Positions 7,966 to 15,947 of a stretch of 64,000 bases of DNA are shown here, piece after piece. This DNA comes from Reyranella sp. (lineage in GTDB: Bacteria; Pseudomonadota; Alphaproteobacteria; Reyranellales; Reyranellaceae). The stretch covers positions 24,639 to 88,638 of the forward strand of contig NZ_JAFKJN010000029.1 of assembly GCF_017305915.1 (NCBI RefSeq), written 5' to 3'. Below the pieces are notes generated by a model that was not told where the DNA came from, ran no database searches, and worked only from the letters and a program-made list of their open reading frames with translations. Made by a program: the position numbers and the translations under genes. Each line of letters begins with the position of its first letter. Position 1 is the stretch's first letter.

Positions 7966-8464
7966 GCCCGCGGCACAGGAAGCTGATCGTGTGGTAGTAG
8001 CCGACGAGCGCGATCGCCTCGAGGATCTGCGTCTCGTCGAAGTGCTCTGTCAGCAAAGTCCAGGTGGCGTCGCCGATCGTGCGGCGGTCGACCAGATCGT
8101 CGACCAGTGCGATCAAGGCCCGCTCCGGTGCAGACCAGCAGTCGGCATCCGGCGCGCCGGTCACGGTGGCCGCAGTCTCGACCTCGCCGAAGCCGACTTT
8201 GCCGGCGAACAGGGCGACATGGACGCCCCATTCATACTCGCAGCCGAGCCGTGCCATGGTGCGGTCGATCACGATCTCGCGCTGGCGCAGGTTGAGCGGG
8301 CCTTTGTCGAGCAGGCCGCCGGCGAACATCTTGGCGAGGACGCGTGGGCTTCGCGCCATGGTCCGGAACAGAACCAGCGGCTCGATGCCGGGCGGCATGA
8401 TGCGGTTCAGGGCCTCGGCGATGGCGGGCTCATAGGGCGGTTCGGCGGGAGCGATGCGGGACAC
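7901..8464 (-). CDS. Carboxymuconolactone decarboxylase-like (AhpD-fold) protein
   Basis: The 187-residue helical protein matches the CMD family: an N-terminal EPPYEPAIAEALNRIMPPG segment and the core REIVIDRTMARLGCEYEWGVH, which keeps one Cys and the downstream His but lacks the CxxC pair of AhpD peroxidase reductases. Such proteins act either as decarboxylases in aromatic degradation or as thiol-related helpers; the single Cys argues against AhpD-type peroxidatic function. The start is GTG with no ribosome site, and a palindromic operator begins two bases upstream, so the message may be leaderless. It is divergent from an HxlR regulator that probably controls it. The 3' end overlaps benE tail to tail by 65 bases. 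Confidence 0.8.
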   Translation of the reverse strand: MSRIAPAEPPYEPAIAEALNRIMPPGIEPLVLFRTMARSPRVLAKMFAGGLLDKGPLNLRQREIVIDRTMARLGCEYEWGVHVALFAGKVGFGEVETAATVTGAPDADCWSAPERALIALVDDLVDRRTIGDATWTLLTEHFDETQILEAIALVGYYHTISFLCRGLSLPLEAWSARFPDPAPADRR

Positions 8465-8465
8465 G

Positions 8466-8480
8466 CTACAGAATATGTAG
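8466..8480. promoter_or_regulatory. Probable HxlR operator, copy 1
   Basis: The sequence CTACAGAATATGTAG is a perfect inverted repeat with CTACA/TGTAG arms around a five-base centre. It begins two bases before the GTG of the leftward CMD-like gene. The same arms recur 32 bases away, about three helical turns, as expected for two regulator dimers on one face of the DNA. Confidence 0.65.
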
Positions 8481-8497
8481 TAAGCTCGTCGGCGATG

Positions 8498-8512
8498 CTA
8501 CAGAAATTGTAG
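8498..8512. promoter_or_regulatory. Probable HxlR operator, copy 2
   Basis: The sequence CTACAGAAATTGTAG has the same arms as copy 1, and both copies are followed by TAA. It ends four bases before the GGAG ribosome site of the HxlR gene, so binding here would also repress the regulator itself. Confidence 0.65.
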
Positions 8513-8528
8513 TAACGGAGTGAAATAG

Positions 8529-8837
8529 ATGGTGAAGAAGCCGGTTCGCGGCTCGCGCACCGGGCGGCCGATCATGGCGCTGCTCGACCTGCTGGGCCGG
8601 CGCTGGGCGCTGCGGCTGATCTGGGAGCTGCGCGAGGAGCCCAGGCGCTTCCGCGAGCTGCAGGAGTCGATCGGCGCCAGCCCGACCATCATCAACACCC
8701 GACTGGCCGAGCTCCGCGAGGCGCGGCTGGTCGAGCTCGACCCCGAGCGCGGCTATCGGCTGACCGGGCTCGGCCGCGAGCTGCTCGAGCTCTTTCTGCC
8801 GCTGCACCGCTGGGCCGAAAAGTGGGCCGAGCGATGA
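8529..8837 (+). CDS. HxlR-family transcriptional regulator
   Basis: This 102-residue winged-helix protein has the HxlR core: ALLDLLGRRWALRLIWEL (helix 1-2), RRFRELQESIGASPTIINTRLAEL (recognition region) and LVELDPERGYRLTGLGREL (wing). HxlR proteins bind DNA as dimers and commonly respond to aldehydes, quinones or other electrophiles. The usual N-terminal cysteine seen in redox-sensing members is absent here. An ATG with GGAG eight bases upstream is convincing. Two palindromes lie between it and the divergent CMD-like gene, so it most likely represses both. Its stop overlaps the ATG of the following membrane protein, which places that gene in the same transcript. Confidence 0.88.
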   Translation: MVKKPVRGSRTGRPIMALLDLLGRRWALRLIWELREEPRRFRELQESIGASPTIINTRLAELREARLVELDPERGYRLTGLGRELLELFLPLHRWAEKWAER

Positions 8838-10201
8838 GGATCGCGTTCTGGATCACGGTCCTGCTCGCCGGCGGCACGGTCTGGCTGGCGCCGCACCTGC
8901 CCCTCGCCGATCTCGCGCAGCATGCCGCCCAGGTGGCGCTATGCCATGACCTGCTGCTCGGCACCTCGAGATGGCAGGGGCTGGCCGAGGTGAACTATTT
9001 CACGCCCTACTGGCTGGGCTTCGGGCTGGCGCTGCTGCTGAGCTTCCTGGTGCCGGTCTCGGCGGCGCTGAAGATCGTGCTGATGCTGTCGTACTGGGGC
9101 TTCGTTGCCGGCTCGGTGCTGCTGCGCAGGCGCCTGGACGCCGACCCACGCGTGGATTGGCTGAGCGTCACGCCGTTCTTCGGGCTCGGCTGGCTCTACG
9201 GGTTCTTCCCCTTCCTCGTCGCCCTGCCGATCGCGATGGCGTTCATCGTGCTGGCGCAGAGCCATGCGCATAAGCCCACGCTGAGGCGCGCATTCCTCCT
9301 CGTCGTGCTCGGCGTGCTGCTCTTCTTCTCCCACGGCCTGGTGTTCGTCTTCGCCGTCGCCGTGGCGGCGGCCTTTCTCGTGATTCATCGGCCGTCGCCG
9401 GCTGCTGTCCTGCCCTATCTGCTTCTGGGGCTGGTCTCCCTTGCCTATTTCCTGTTGCGTCCGGCGGCAACGACCCTGCTTGCCACGCGCGCCGATTGGC
9501 TGGGCCTCGGCGGATTGAGCTATGTCGCCTTCTTCCCCATGGGATCGCCGGCGATCGATCCGCTCCTGGCGCCGCTCGTGCCGCTGCTGCTTGCCGCATC
9601 CTGGCTGCTCGGCGGCCGCTTCAATCGCAACAAGGCCGCCGTCGTTCCCATCGCCATGCTGCTTCTCTGGATCGTGCTGGTGCCGGAGACGGTGATGGAA
9701 ACCTACTTCGTCGGCTCGCGCTTCGCCGTCTTTTTCCTGCCGTTCGTCGCCTTGCTGTTTGCGTCCGCGCCGGCGCCGGGTTGGCGCCTGCTTCCGATCG
9801 CGCTGCTGACCTGGTGGGCGCTCGGTGTCCAGGTCGAGCGCCTGCTGGCCTTCGCGGCCGAAAGCCGGGCGTTCGAGGAGGTGCTGGCGGCGGCCGAGCC
9901 CGGCCATCGCGCGCAGCAACAGGTGTTGGACATGACGAGTCGGGCGGCGCGCACGCCCATGGCCTACCAGAACTTCGCGCTCTGGTACCAGGCGGAGAAG
10001 GCGGGTTTCGTCGACTTCAACTTCGCGGCGTACCCGACGCAAGTCGTCCGCTTCCGCGATCCCAAGGCGCAAACCGAGTTGCCGGCATCGGCTTACCGCT
10101 ACGTCTTCGTGCGCGGCGCGGCGCCGCAGGCCGTCGATTGCCCATGGCGGCCGCGCAAGGCGTCGGGCCCCTGGACCCTGCTCGAGAATGTCGGTTGCTG
10201 A
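8834..10201 (+). CDS. Polytopic membrane protein of unknown function
   Basis: The 455-residue protein has roughly 10-11 hydrophobic segments, with a short periplasmic stretch after the first helix (LPLADLAQHAAQVALCHDLL) and a soluble C-terminal tail of about 100 residues containing RTPMAYQNFALWY. The layout, with an aromatic- and charge-containing first loop and a C-terminal domain, recalls small polytopic glycosyltransferase-like or EpsG-like proteins, but I see no diagnostic catalytic motif. It is translationally coupled (ATGA) to the HxlR regulator. No function is assigned. Confidence 0.75.
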   Translation: MRIAFWITVLLAGGTVWLAPHLPLADLAQHAAQVALCHDLLLGTSRWQGLAEVNYFTPYWLGFGLALLLSFLVPVSAALKIVLMLSYWGFVAGSVLLRRRLDADPRVDWLSVTPFFGLGWLYGFFPFLVALPIAMAFIVLAQSHAHKPTLRRAFLLVVLGVLLFFSHGLVFVFAVAVAAAFLVIHRPSPAAVLPYLLLGLVSLAYFLLRPAATTLLATRADWLGLGGLSYVAFFPMGSPAIDPLLAPLVPLLLAASWLLGGRFNRNKAAVVPIAMLLLWIVLVPETVMETYFVGSRFAVFFLPFVALLFASAPAPGWRLLPIALLTWWALGVQVERLLAFAAESRAFEEVLAAAEPGHRAQQQVLDMTSRAARTPMAYQNFALWYQAEKAGFVDFNFAAYPTQVVRFRDPKAQTELPASAYRYVFVRGAAPQAVDCPWRPRKASGPWTLLENVGC

Positions 10202-10202
10202 G

Positions 10203-10643
10203 CTACTTCAGGAACGGGTTGCCGGCGCCGCGGCCCTTGCGGCGCGGCGGGAACTGCTCGGCGAGATAGTCGAGGATCTCGGCCCGCTCGTCGGCCTTCA
10301 CCGGCGGCATGCGATGCTTCTCCAGCATCGTGTCGAAGGTGTTGTCCCAGAGATCGCGGGTCAGGCCCTGCGCCTTGATCAGCGCCACGCCGTGGCAGGC
10401 GGTGCAGGTGTAGAAGGTGACCTCGCGCCCCTTGCCCTCGGGCATGTCCTCGACCTTGTCGTTATGCGGCGGCGGCTTGCCGGCGTCGGGCGATGGCTTT
10501 GCATCGGCGACGCGCGGTGCGACCGCAATGGCTGGCGTCCAGGCAGGTTGCTTGCCGCGCAGGTGACCCGCGCGATCGAACGCCAGCAGCAGGAATGTCG
10601 CGCCCATGGTTATGACGCAGACATGGGCTATCGTGAGTTTCAA
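10203..10643 (-). CDS. sorB: Sulfite oxidase cytochrome subunit (SorB-like, monohaem c type)
   Basis: The protein has one membrane-crossing or signal segment at the N terminus (LTIAHVCVITMGATFLLLAF), a Pro/Lys-rich linker and a monohaem c domain with CTACH as the haem-binding motif and a later Met (KHRMPPVKADE) as probable axial ligand. With SorA it would pass electrons from periplasmic sulfite oxidation to the respiratory chain. I chose the TTG start at 10643 because it overlaps the sorA stop (TTGA) and keeps the whole hydrophobic segment; the first ATG, at 10607, would cut that segment in half. The start is the uncertain part; the haem domain is clear. Confidence 0.82.
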   Translation of the reverse strand: MKLTIAHVCVITMGATFLLLAFDRAGHLRGKQPAWTPAIAVAPRVADAKPSPDAGKPPPHNDKVEDMPEGKGREVTFYTCTACHGVALIKAQGLTRDLWDNTFDTMLEKHRMPPVKADERAEILDYLAEQFPPRRKGRGAGNPFLK

Positions 10644-11848
10644 GCTTCGGCGAGCACGCGAACGGGGGTGACCGGGTTGGCGCCGTAGCCCTGCGGGTTC
10701 CAGTTGGTCGCGGCGAACGGCTGGGTCTTGCCGGCCGCGTCCGTGGCGCGCGACCACACCTCGTAGTAGCCGCCGCTCGGCAGGTCGACCGTGGCGGTGA
10801 AACGCTGCCAGGCGAATTTGTTGGCTGGCGGATTGACCTTGGCCGGCTTCCAGGTCGTGCCGTGGTCGATCGAGACCTCGACGGTCTTGACCTCGTGGTC
10901 GCCTGCCCAGGCATGGCCGCGCAGCTCGATCTTGCGGCCGCTGAGCTTGCTGCCGTCGGCCGGCGAGGTGATGACCGAGCGCACCGGCATCGCTTCCAGG
11001 ACCGCCATGTCCTTGTCGTCGCCCTTGCTGCCGGGGACGATCGGCTTCTTGGGCGTGCGATAGGAGAAACCGCCCATGCCCGGGCCGTCATGCTCCTTGT
11101 CGCGCACCCAGATGCGGGTCAGCCACTTGGTCGACAGCGAGCCCGCCCAGCCCGGCACGATCAGCCGCACCGGCGCACCGTGCGCCAGCGGCAGATCCTT
11201 GCCGTTGAGCTTGAAGGCGATCAGCGTGTGCGGGTCCATCGCCTTGTCGATCCGCATGCCGCGCGAGAGGGTCGGCTTGTCGGTCTCGCCGGCAAGCGTC
11301 GGGTCGGCGCCGTAGTGGCCGGTATAGACCGCGCTCGACTTCAGGCCGGCCGCCTTCAGCACGTCGGCCAGCCGCACCCCGGTCCATTGCGGGCAGCCCG
11401 CGCCGCCGTTGGTCCACTGGTTGCCGCGCGCCTCGGGCGTGAAGAAGGAACGGCCGTTGCCGCCGCATTCCAGCATCAGCTGGAGGGTCACGTTCTCGTA
11501 TTTCGCCATCAGGTCGCCGAGGCTGATCTCCAGCGGCGTGTTGACCTCGCCGTCGATCTTGATCTTCCAGGCCTTGAGGTCGGCCGGCATCTCGGGGAAC
11601 TGGCCGTTGTTGCGGACGAACAGCTTCTCGGTCGGTGTGACGTCGTCGTCGAGCAGCGCCGCCGGCGTCTCGGCCACCAGCGGCCTGTCGCCCAGCACGT
11701 GAAGCTTGGCCTTGCCGTCCATCTCGAGCAGCTTGGGGCCCTTCGAGGCGGGCGCACTCTGCGCCAAGGCGGCAGCCGGCAGCGCGGCGCTCGCTGCGAC
11801 GAACGCAGTTCCCTTCAGCATCGTGCGCCTTGTCGTCGTGTGTCCCAT
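10640..11848 (-). CDS. sorA: Sulfite dehydrogenase/oxidase molybdenum subunit (SorA-like)
   Basis: This 402-residue molybdopterin enzyme starts with a twin-arginine signal (RRTMLKGTAFVAASAALPAAALAQ), so it is exported folded. The Mo-ligating cysteine is visible in LMLECGGNGRSFF, followed by WTNGGAGCPQWTGVRLADVL. The sulfite oxidase substrate region is AHGAPVRLIVPGWAGSLSTKWL, and the C-terminal Mo-co dimerisation domain carries RGHAWAGDHEVKTVEVSIDHG. It oxidises sulfite to sulfate in the periplasm and donates electrons to the SorB-like cytochrome encoded immediately downstream with a four-base overlap. It may protect against sulfite released from organosulfonate breakdown. A structured leader region and a possible 22-codon leader ORF lie upstream. 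Confidence 0.92.
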   Translation of the reverse strand: MGHTTTRRTMLKGTAFVAASAALPAAALAQSAPASKGPKLLEMDGKAKLHVLGDRPLVAETPAALLDDDVTPTEKLFVRNNGQFPEMPADLKAWKIKIDGEVNTPLEISLGDLMAKYENVTLQLMLECGGNGRSFFTPEARGNQWTNGGAGCPQWTGVRLADVLKAAGLKSSAVYTGHYGADPTLAGETDKPTLSRGMRIDKAMDPHTLIAFKLNGKDLPLAHGAPVRLIVPGWAGSLSTKWLTRIWVRDKEHDGPGMGGFSYRTPKKPIVPGSKGDDKDMAVLEAMPVRSVITSPADGSKLSGRKIELRGHAWAGDHEVKTVEVSIDHGTTWKPAKVNPPANKFAWQRFTATVDLPSGGYYEVWSRATDAAGKTQPFAATNWNPQGYGANPVTPVRVLAEA

Positions 11849-11950
11849 CGTTTCCCCCGTTTGGGAAAACGTTAACCCATCGCCGTGCCGCGTGTCAGCA
11901 CATGTTGTGAAAAATCAACAGGATGATGGGAAGAGATGGGAAAAGGAGGA

Positions 11951-12111
11951 CGGCACAACGGGAGCGGCCATGGTGGGGTCTAGCCTGACTGATGCGACCC
12001 GCGGGGGCCGCTCCCGGTGCGTCATTCGCGAGTTACCGCTGTGCCGTTGCCCGAATGGCTGCCCCGGCAGTCAACGCGGCACGCTTGTCCGGTGGAAGCA
12101 TCTAAACCTCC
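11951..12111 (-). ncRNA. Candidate structured leader RNA upstream of sorAB
   Basis: Two long hairpins fill this gap. One has perfect 11-base arms, CGGGAGCGGCC (11959-11969) and GGCCGCTCCCG (12006-12016). The other pairs GTGCCGTTG (12041-12049) with CAACGCGGCAC (12072-12082). A third segment, CGGCAC at 11951-11956, can compete for GTGCCG at 12041-12046, so alternative folds exist. The strand is inferred: on the minus strand the region lies about 100 bases before the sorA start. No known RNA family was recognised; a sRNA on either strand is also possible. Confidence 0.35.
12033..12101 (-). CDS. Possible 22-residue leader peptide
   Basis: An ATG preceded by GGAGG with ideal five-base spacing opens a 22-codon frame (MLPPDKRAALTAGAAIRATA, then Q-R) that ends in TAA and spans the whole of the second hairpin of the candidate leader RNA. 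Translation through it would unfold that hairpin. There is no run of a single regulatory amino acid. The ORF is short enough that chance cannot be excluded; the ribosome site is the main support. Confidence 0.3.
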   Translation of the reverse strand: MLPPDKRAALTAGAAIRATAQR

Positions 12112-12139
12112 GTATCCGTTGCTGCGTAGAGATATCTCG

Positions 12140-12952
12140 TCACCGCGCGCCGCGCTTGTCAACGATTCTTCGGGTCAAGACTGTTGACGCAATGAGCGTG
12201 CTCGCGGCGACGGCGATGACGATCGTCGCGAGCACGTTGATCTGCGGATCGACGCCCAGGCGAACGCTGGAATAGACGCGCATCGGCAGGGTCTGCGACT
12301 GCGCCCCGGCGACGAACTGGGTGAGGATCAGGTCGTCGAGCGACAGCGTGAAGGCGAGCAGCCAGCCCGACACCAGCGCCGGCGCGATCATCGGCAGGGT
12401 GACGGTGACGAAGGTCGTCCACGGCGTCGCGCCGAGATCCATCGCTGCCTCCTCGAGCGTGCGGTCGAAGTCGGCGAGGCGGGCCTGCACGACGATGGCG
12501 ACGAAGGCGAGCGAGAAGGTGACGTGCGCGGCGGTGATCGACAGGAACCCGCGCTCGGGCCCGCCCAGCAGCTGGTCGCTGCCGACGAACAGCAGCAGCA
12601 TCGAGATGCCCATCACGACTTCCGGCATCACCATGGGCGCGATGACCAGGCTCGCGAACAGGGTACGGCCGATGAAGCGTGGCACGCGCGCCAGCACATA
12701 GCCCGCGGCGAGGCCGAGCGCGGTGGCGAGCGTGGCGCTCACCAGGGCGATGCGCAGCGACAGCCAGGCGGCGTCGAGCATCGCGTCGTTGTGGAACAGC
12801 GCGATCCACCATTTGGTCGAGAAGCCGCCCCACACCGTCACCAGCCGCGATTCGTTGAACGAATAGACGATCACCAGCGCGATCGGCAGGTAGAGGAAGG
12901 CGTAGCCGAAGGCCAGCACCGTGAAGGCGAAGCGGGCGCGGCCGATGGTCAT
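12140..12952 (-). CDS. potI: Polyamine-type ABC transporter permease (PotI-like)
   Basis: This 270-residue inner-membrane permease has six predicted helices and the cytoplasmic EAA loop EEAAMDLGATPWTTFVTVTLP near residue 170, which contacts the ATPase. The N-terminal FLYLPIALVIVYSFNES is typical of PotI/PotC proteins. It is the last gene of a four-gene leftward operon (binding protein, ATPase, two permeases) and overlaps the upstream permease by four bases. With PotH-like it would form the membrane channel for putrescine or spermidine. The polyamine assignment rests on the similarity of all four subunits and the order F-G-H-I; related systems carry other cations or opines. Confidence 0.86.
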   Translation of the reverse strand: MTIGRARFAFTVLAFGYAFLYLPIALVIVYSFNESRLVTVWGGFSTKWWIALFHNDAMLDAAWLSLRIALVSATLATALGLAAGYVLARVPRFIGRTLFASLVIAPMVMPEVVMGISMLLLFVGSDQLLGGPERGFLSITAAHVTFSLAFVAIVVQARLADFDRTLEEAAMDLGATPWTTFVTVTLPMIAPALVSGWLLAFTLSLDDLILTQFVAGAQSQTLPMRVYSSVRLGVDPQINVLATIVIAVAASTLIASTVLTRRIVDKRGAR

Positions 12953-13785
12953 GTCCGCTCCAGGCTGCGCTGCTGCTGGCGCTGGAAGAGCAGGATCGGC
13001 CCGACCAGCAGGATCAGCAGGCAGATCGCGACCGCCGAGGCGAGCGGCCAGTCGGAATTGGTGAAGAACTCGTCCCACAGCACCTTGCCGATCATCAGCG
13101 TGCGCGTGCCGCCCAGCAGGTCGGGGATGACGAACTCGCCGACTGCCGGGATGAAGACCAGCAGGCAGCCGGCGACGATGCCGGGCAACGACAGCGGCAG
13201 GGTGACGGTGAGGAAGGCAGGCAGCGGCCTGGCGCCGAGATCGGACGCGGCTTCGAGCAGGCTCCAGTCGAGCTTTTCCAGCGCGGTGTAGAGCGGCAGC
13301 ACCATGAAGGGCAGATAGGCATAGACGATGCCGAGATGGATCGCCCATTCGGTGCCGAGGATGGTGCCGGGATCGCTCATCAGTCCCGACCATCGCAGGA
13401 ACTGGTTGAGGATGCCGTTCTCGGCCAGCAGGCCCATCCAGGCATAGACGCGGATCAGGAACGAGGTCCAGAACGGCAGGATCACCAGCATCAGCAGCAG
13501 CGGCCGGCGCGGCGGTGTCGCGCGGGCGATGGCATAGGCCATCGGATAGCCCAGCAGCAGGCAGACCAGCGTCGAGGTCGCGGCGATGCGCAGCGACGAC
13601 AGCCACGCCGCGAGATAGAGATCGTCGGTGAACAGGAGCTTGAAGCTCGCGAAGGAGAGGCCGAGCTCGACCGGCGGTGCGAGGTCCGGCGCGTTGGTGG
13701 CGAGCGACAGGCCGAGGACCAGGCCGAGCGGCAGCAGGAAGAACACGACCAGCCAGAGATAGGGAAGCGCGATGACCAGCCTCAC
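12949..13785 (-). CDS. potH: Polyamine-type ABC transporter permease (PotH-like)
   Basis: The 278-residue permease has six predicted membrane segments, an N-terminal LPYLWLVVFFLLPLGLVLGLS helix typical of PotH/PotB, and an EAA loop around LLEAASDLGARPLPAFLTVTLPLSLPG. The central VILPFWTSFLIRVYAWMGLL segment is a strong PotB/PotH mark. It pairs with the PotI-like permease as the heterodimeric channel of the importer. Its gene starts four bases after the ATPase stop and ends overlapping potI, so all subunits are made from one message. Confidence 0.88.
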   Translation of the reverse strand: MRLVIALPYLWLVVFFLLPLGLVLGLSLATNAPDLAPPVELGLSFASFKLLFTDDLYLAAWLSSLRIAATSTLVCLLLGYPMAYAIARATPPRRPLLLMLVILPFWTSFLIRVYAWMGLLAENGILNQFLRWSGLMSDPGTILGTEWAIHLGIVYAYLPFMVLPLYTALEKLDWSLLEAASDLGARPLPAFLTVTLPLSLPGIVAGCLLVFIPAVGEFVIPDLLGGTRTLMIGKVLWDEFFTNSDWPLASAVAICLLILLVGPILLFQRQQQRSLERT

Positions 13786-13788
13786 CGC

Positions 13789-14781
<993 letters not shown>

Positions 14782-14790
14782 CCGGCCAAC

Positions 14791-15873
14791 TTAGCGGCCG
14801 GTCTTGATCGCGGTCCACAGCCGCGTGCGTTCGCGGGTCTGCTCGGCGTTGGCGGCGGTGATGGTGTAGAGCTTGGCCCGCGCCTCGGCGGGCGGGTAGA
14901 TCCACGGGTTGCCGGCGATCGCCTTGTCGAGCAGCGCCGTTGCCGGGAGGTTGGCGTTGGCGTAGCCGGTGAGGGTGCTCGACGCCGCCGCGACCTTGGG
15001 CTCCAGCATGAAGTCGAGGAAGCGATGGGCCTGCTCCGGGTTGGGCGCGTCCTTGGGGATCGCCGCTGTATCGATCCACAGCATCGCGCCTTCCTTGGGC
15101 GGGCCGTAGGCGATCTCGCGCTTCTGCGCGGCCTTGGCGGCGCGGTCGCGTGCCTGGAGGATGTCGCCCGAGTAGCCGAAGGCCAGGCAGATGTCGCCGC
15201 CGGCCAGCGCGTTGATGTACTCCGACGAATGGAACTTGCGGATCGACGGCCGGATCGCCTTCATCACCTCGGCCGCCTTGGCGAGATCCGCGCTGCTCTT
15301 GGAATCGGGATCGAGCCCGAGATACTTCAGCGCCGCCGGGAACATGTCGGTGGCGCTGTCGAGCACCATGACGCCGCAATCGGCGAAGCGGCTGACGATC
15401 TTGGGATCGAAGATCATGCCGAGCGACTCGACCGGCGCGTCGGGCATCCGCTTCCTGATCTCGGCGACATTGTAGCCGACGCCGATCGTGCCCCACATCC
15501 ACGGGATGGCGTGCCGGTTGCCGGGATCGTACTTGGCGAGCTCGGCCATGAGCTTGGGATCGAGGTTGCCCAGGTTCTTGAGCTTGGCCTTGTCGATCGG
15601 CTGGTAGAGCTTGGCGGCGAGCTGGCGCACCAGGAAAGGCGAGGCCGTCGGCACGACGACGTCGTAGCCCGAACGGCCGGCCTTCAGCTTGGCATCGAGG
15701 ATCTCGTTGCTGTCGTAGGTCGTGTAGTTGACCTTGATGCCGGTCTCGGCAGTGAAGACCTTGAGCCGGTCCTCGGCGATGTAATCCGACCAGTTGTAGA
15801 CATTGACCTGCTTCTGGGCGGTCGCGGGCGACGCCAATGTCAGCAACAGCAGCAGGCCAGCAAGAAAGCGCAT
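14791..15873 (-). CDS. potF: Polyamine-binding periplasmic protein (PotF-like)
   Basis: The 360-residue protein has a Sec signal (MRFLAGLLLLLTLASPATAQ) and then the hallmark QVNVYNWSDYIAEDRLKVF of PotD/PotF proteins, where the Trp-Ser-Asp and Tyr residues contact the polyamine. Further conserved elements are YDVVVPTASPFLVRQL and IPWMWGTIGVGYN. It captures putrescine or a related diamine for the PotG-H-I importer. The ATG at 15873 has GGAGT upstream, and the gene is first in the operon. The 74-base gap to creD shows no strong terminator. Confidence 0.9.
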   Translation of the reverse strand: MRFLAGLLLLLTLASPATAQKQVNVYNWSDYIAEDRLKVFTAETGIKVNYTTYDSNEILDAKLKAGRSGYDVVVPTASPFLVRQLAAKLYQPIDKAKLKNLGNLDPKLMAELAKYDPGNRHAIPWMWGTIGVGYNVAEIRKRMPDAPVESLGMIFDPKIVSRFADCGVMVLDSATDMFPAALKYLGLDPDSKSSADLAKAAEVMKAIRPSIRKFHSSEYINALAGGDICLAFGYSGDILQARDRAAKAAQKREIAYGPPKEGAMLWIDTAAIPKDAPNPEQAHRFLDFMLEPKVAAASSTLTGYANANLPATALLDKAIAGNPWIYPPAEARAKLYTITAANAEQTRERTRLWTAIKTGR

Positions 15874-15947
15874 CGAATACTCCGAACGGGGCGGGCGCAT
15901 GATCCCGGCGGCTCGGCCGAAAGGCAAGCGCCTGCCCCGTTCGAGGT

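Noticed and set aside
11915..11971. 18-codon minus-strand frame starting MAAPVVPSS before sorA
   Set aside because: It has no ribosome site and lies in a hairpin arm; kept only as part of the structured region.
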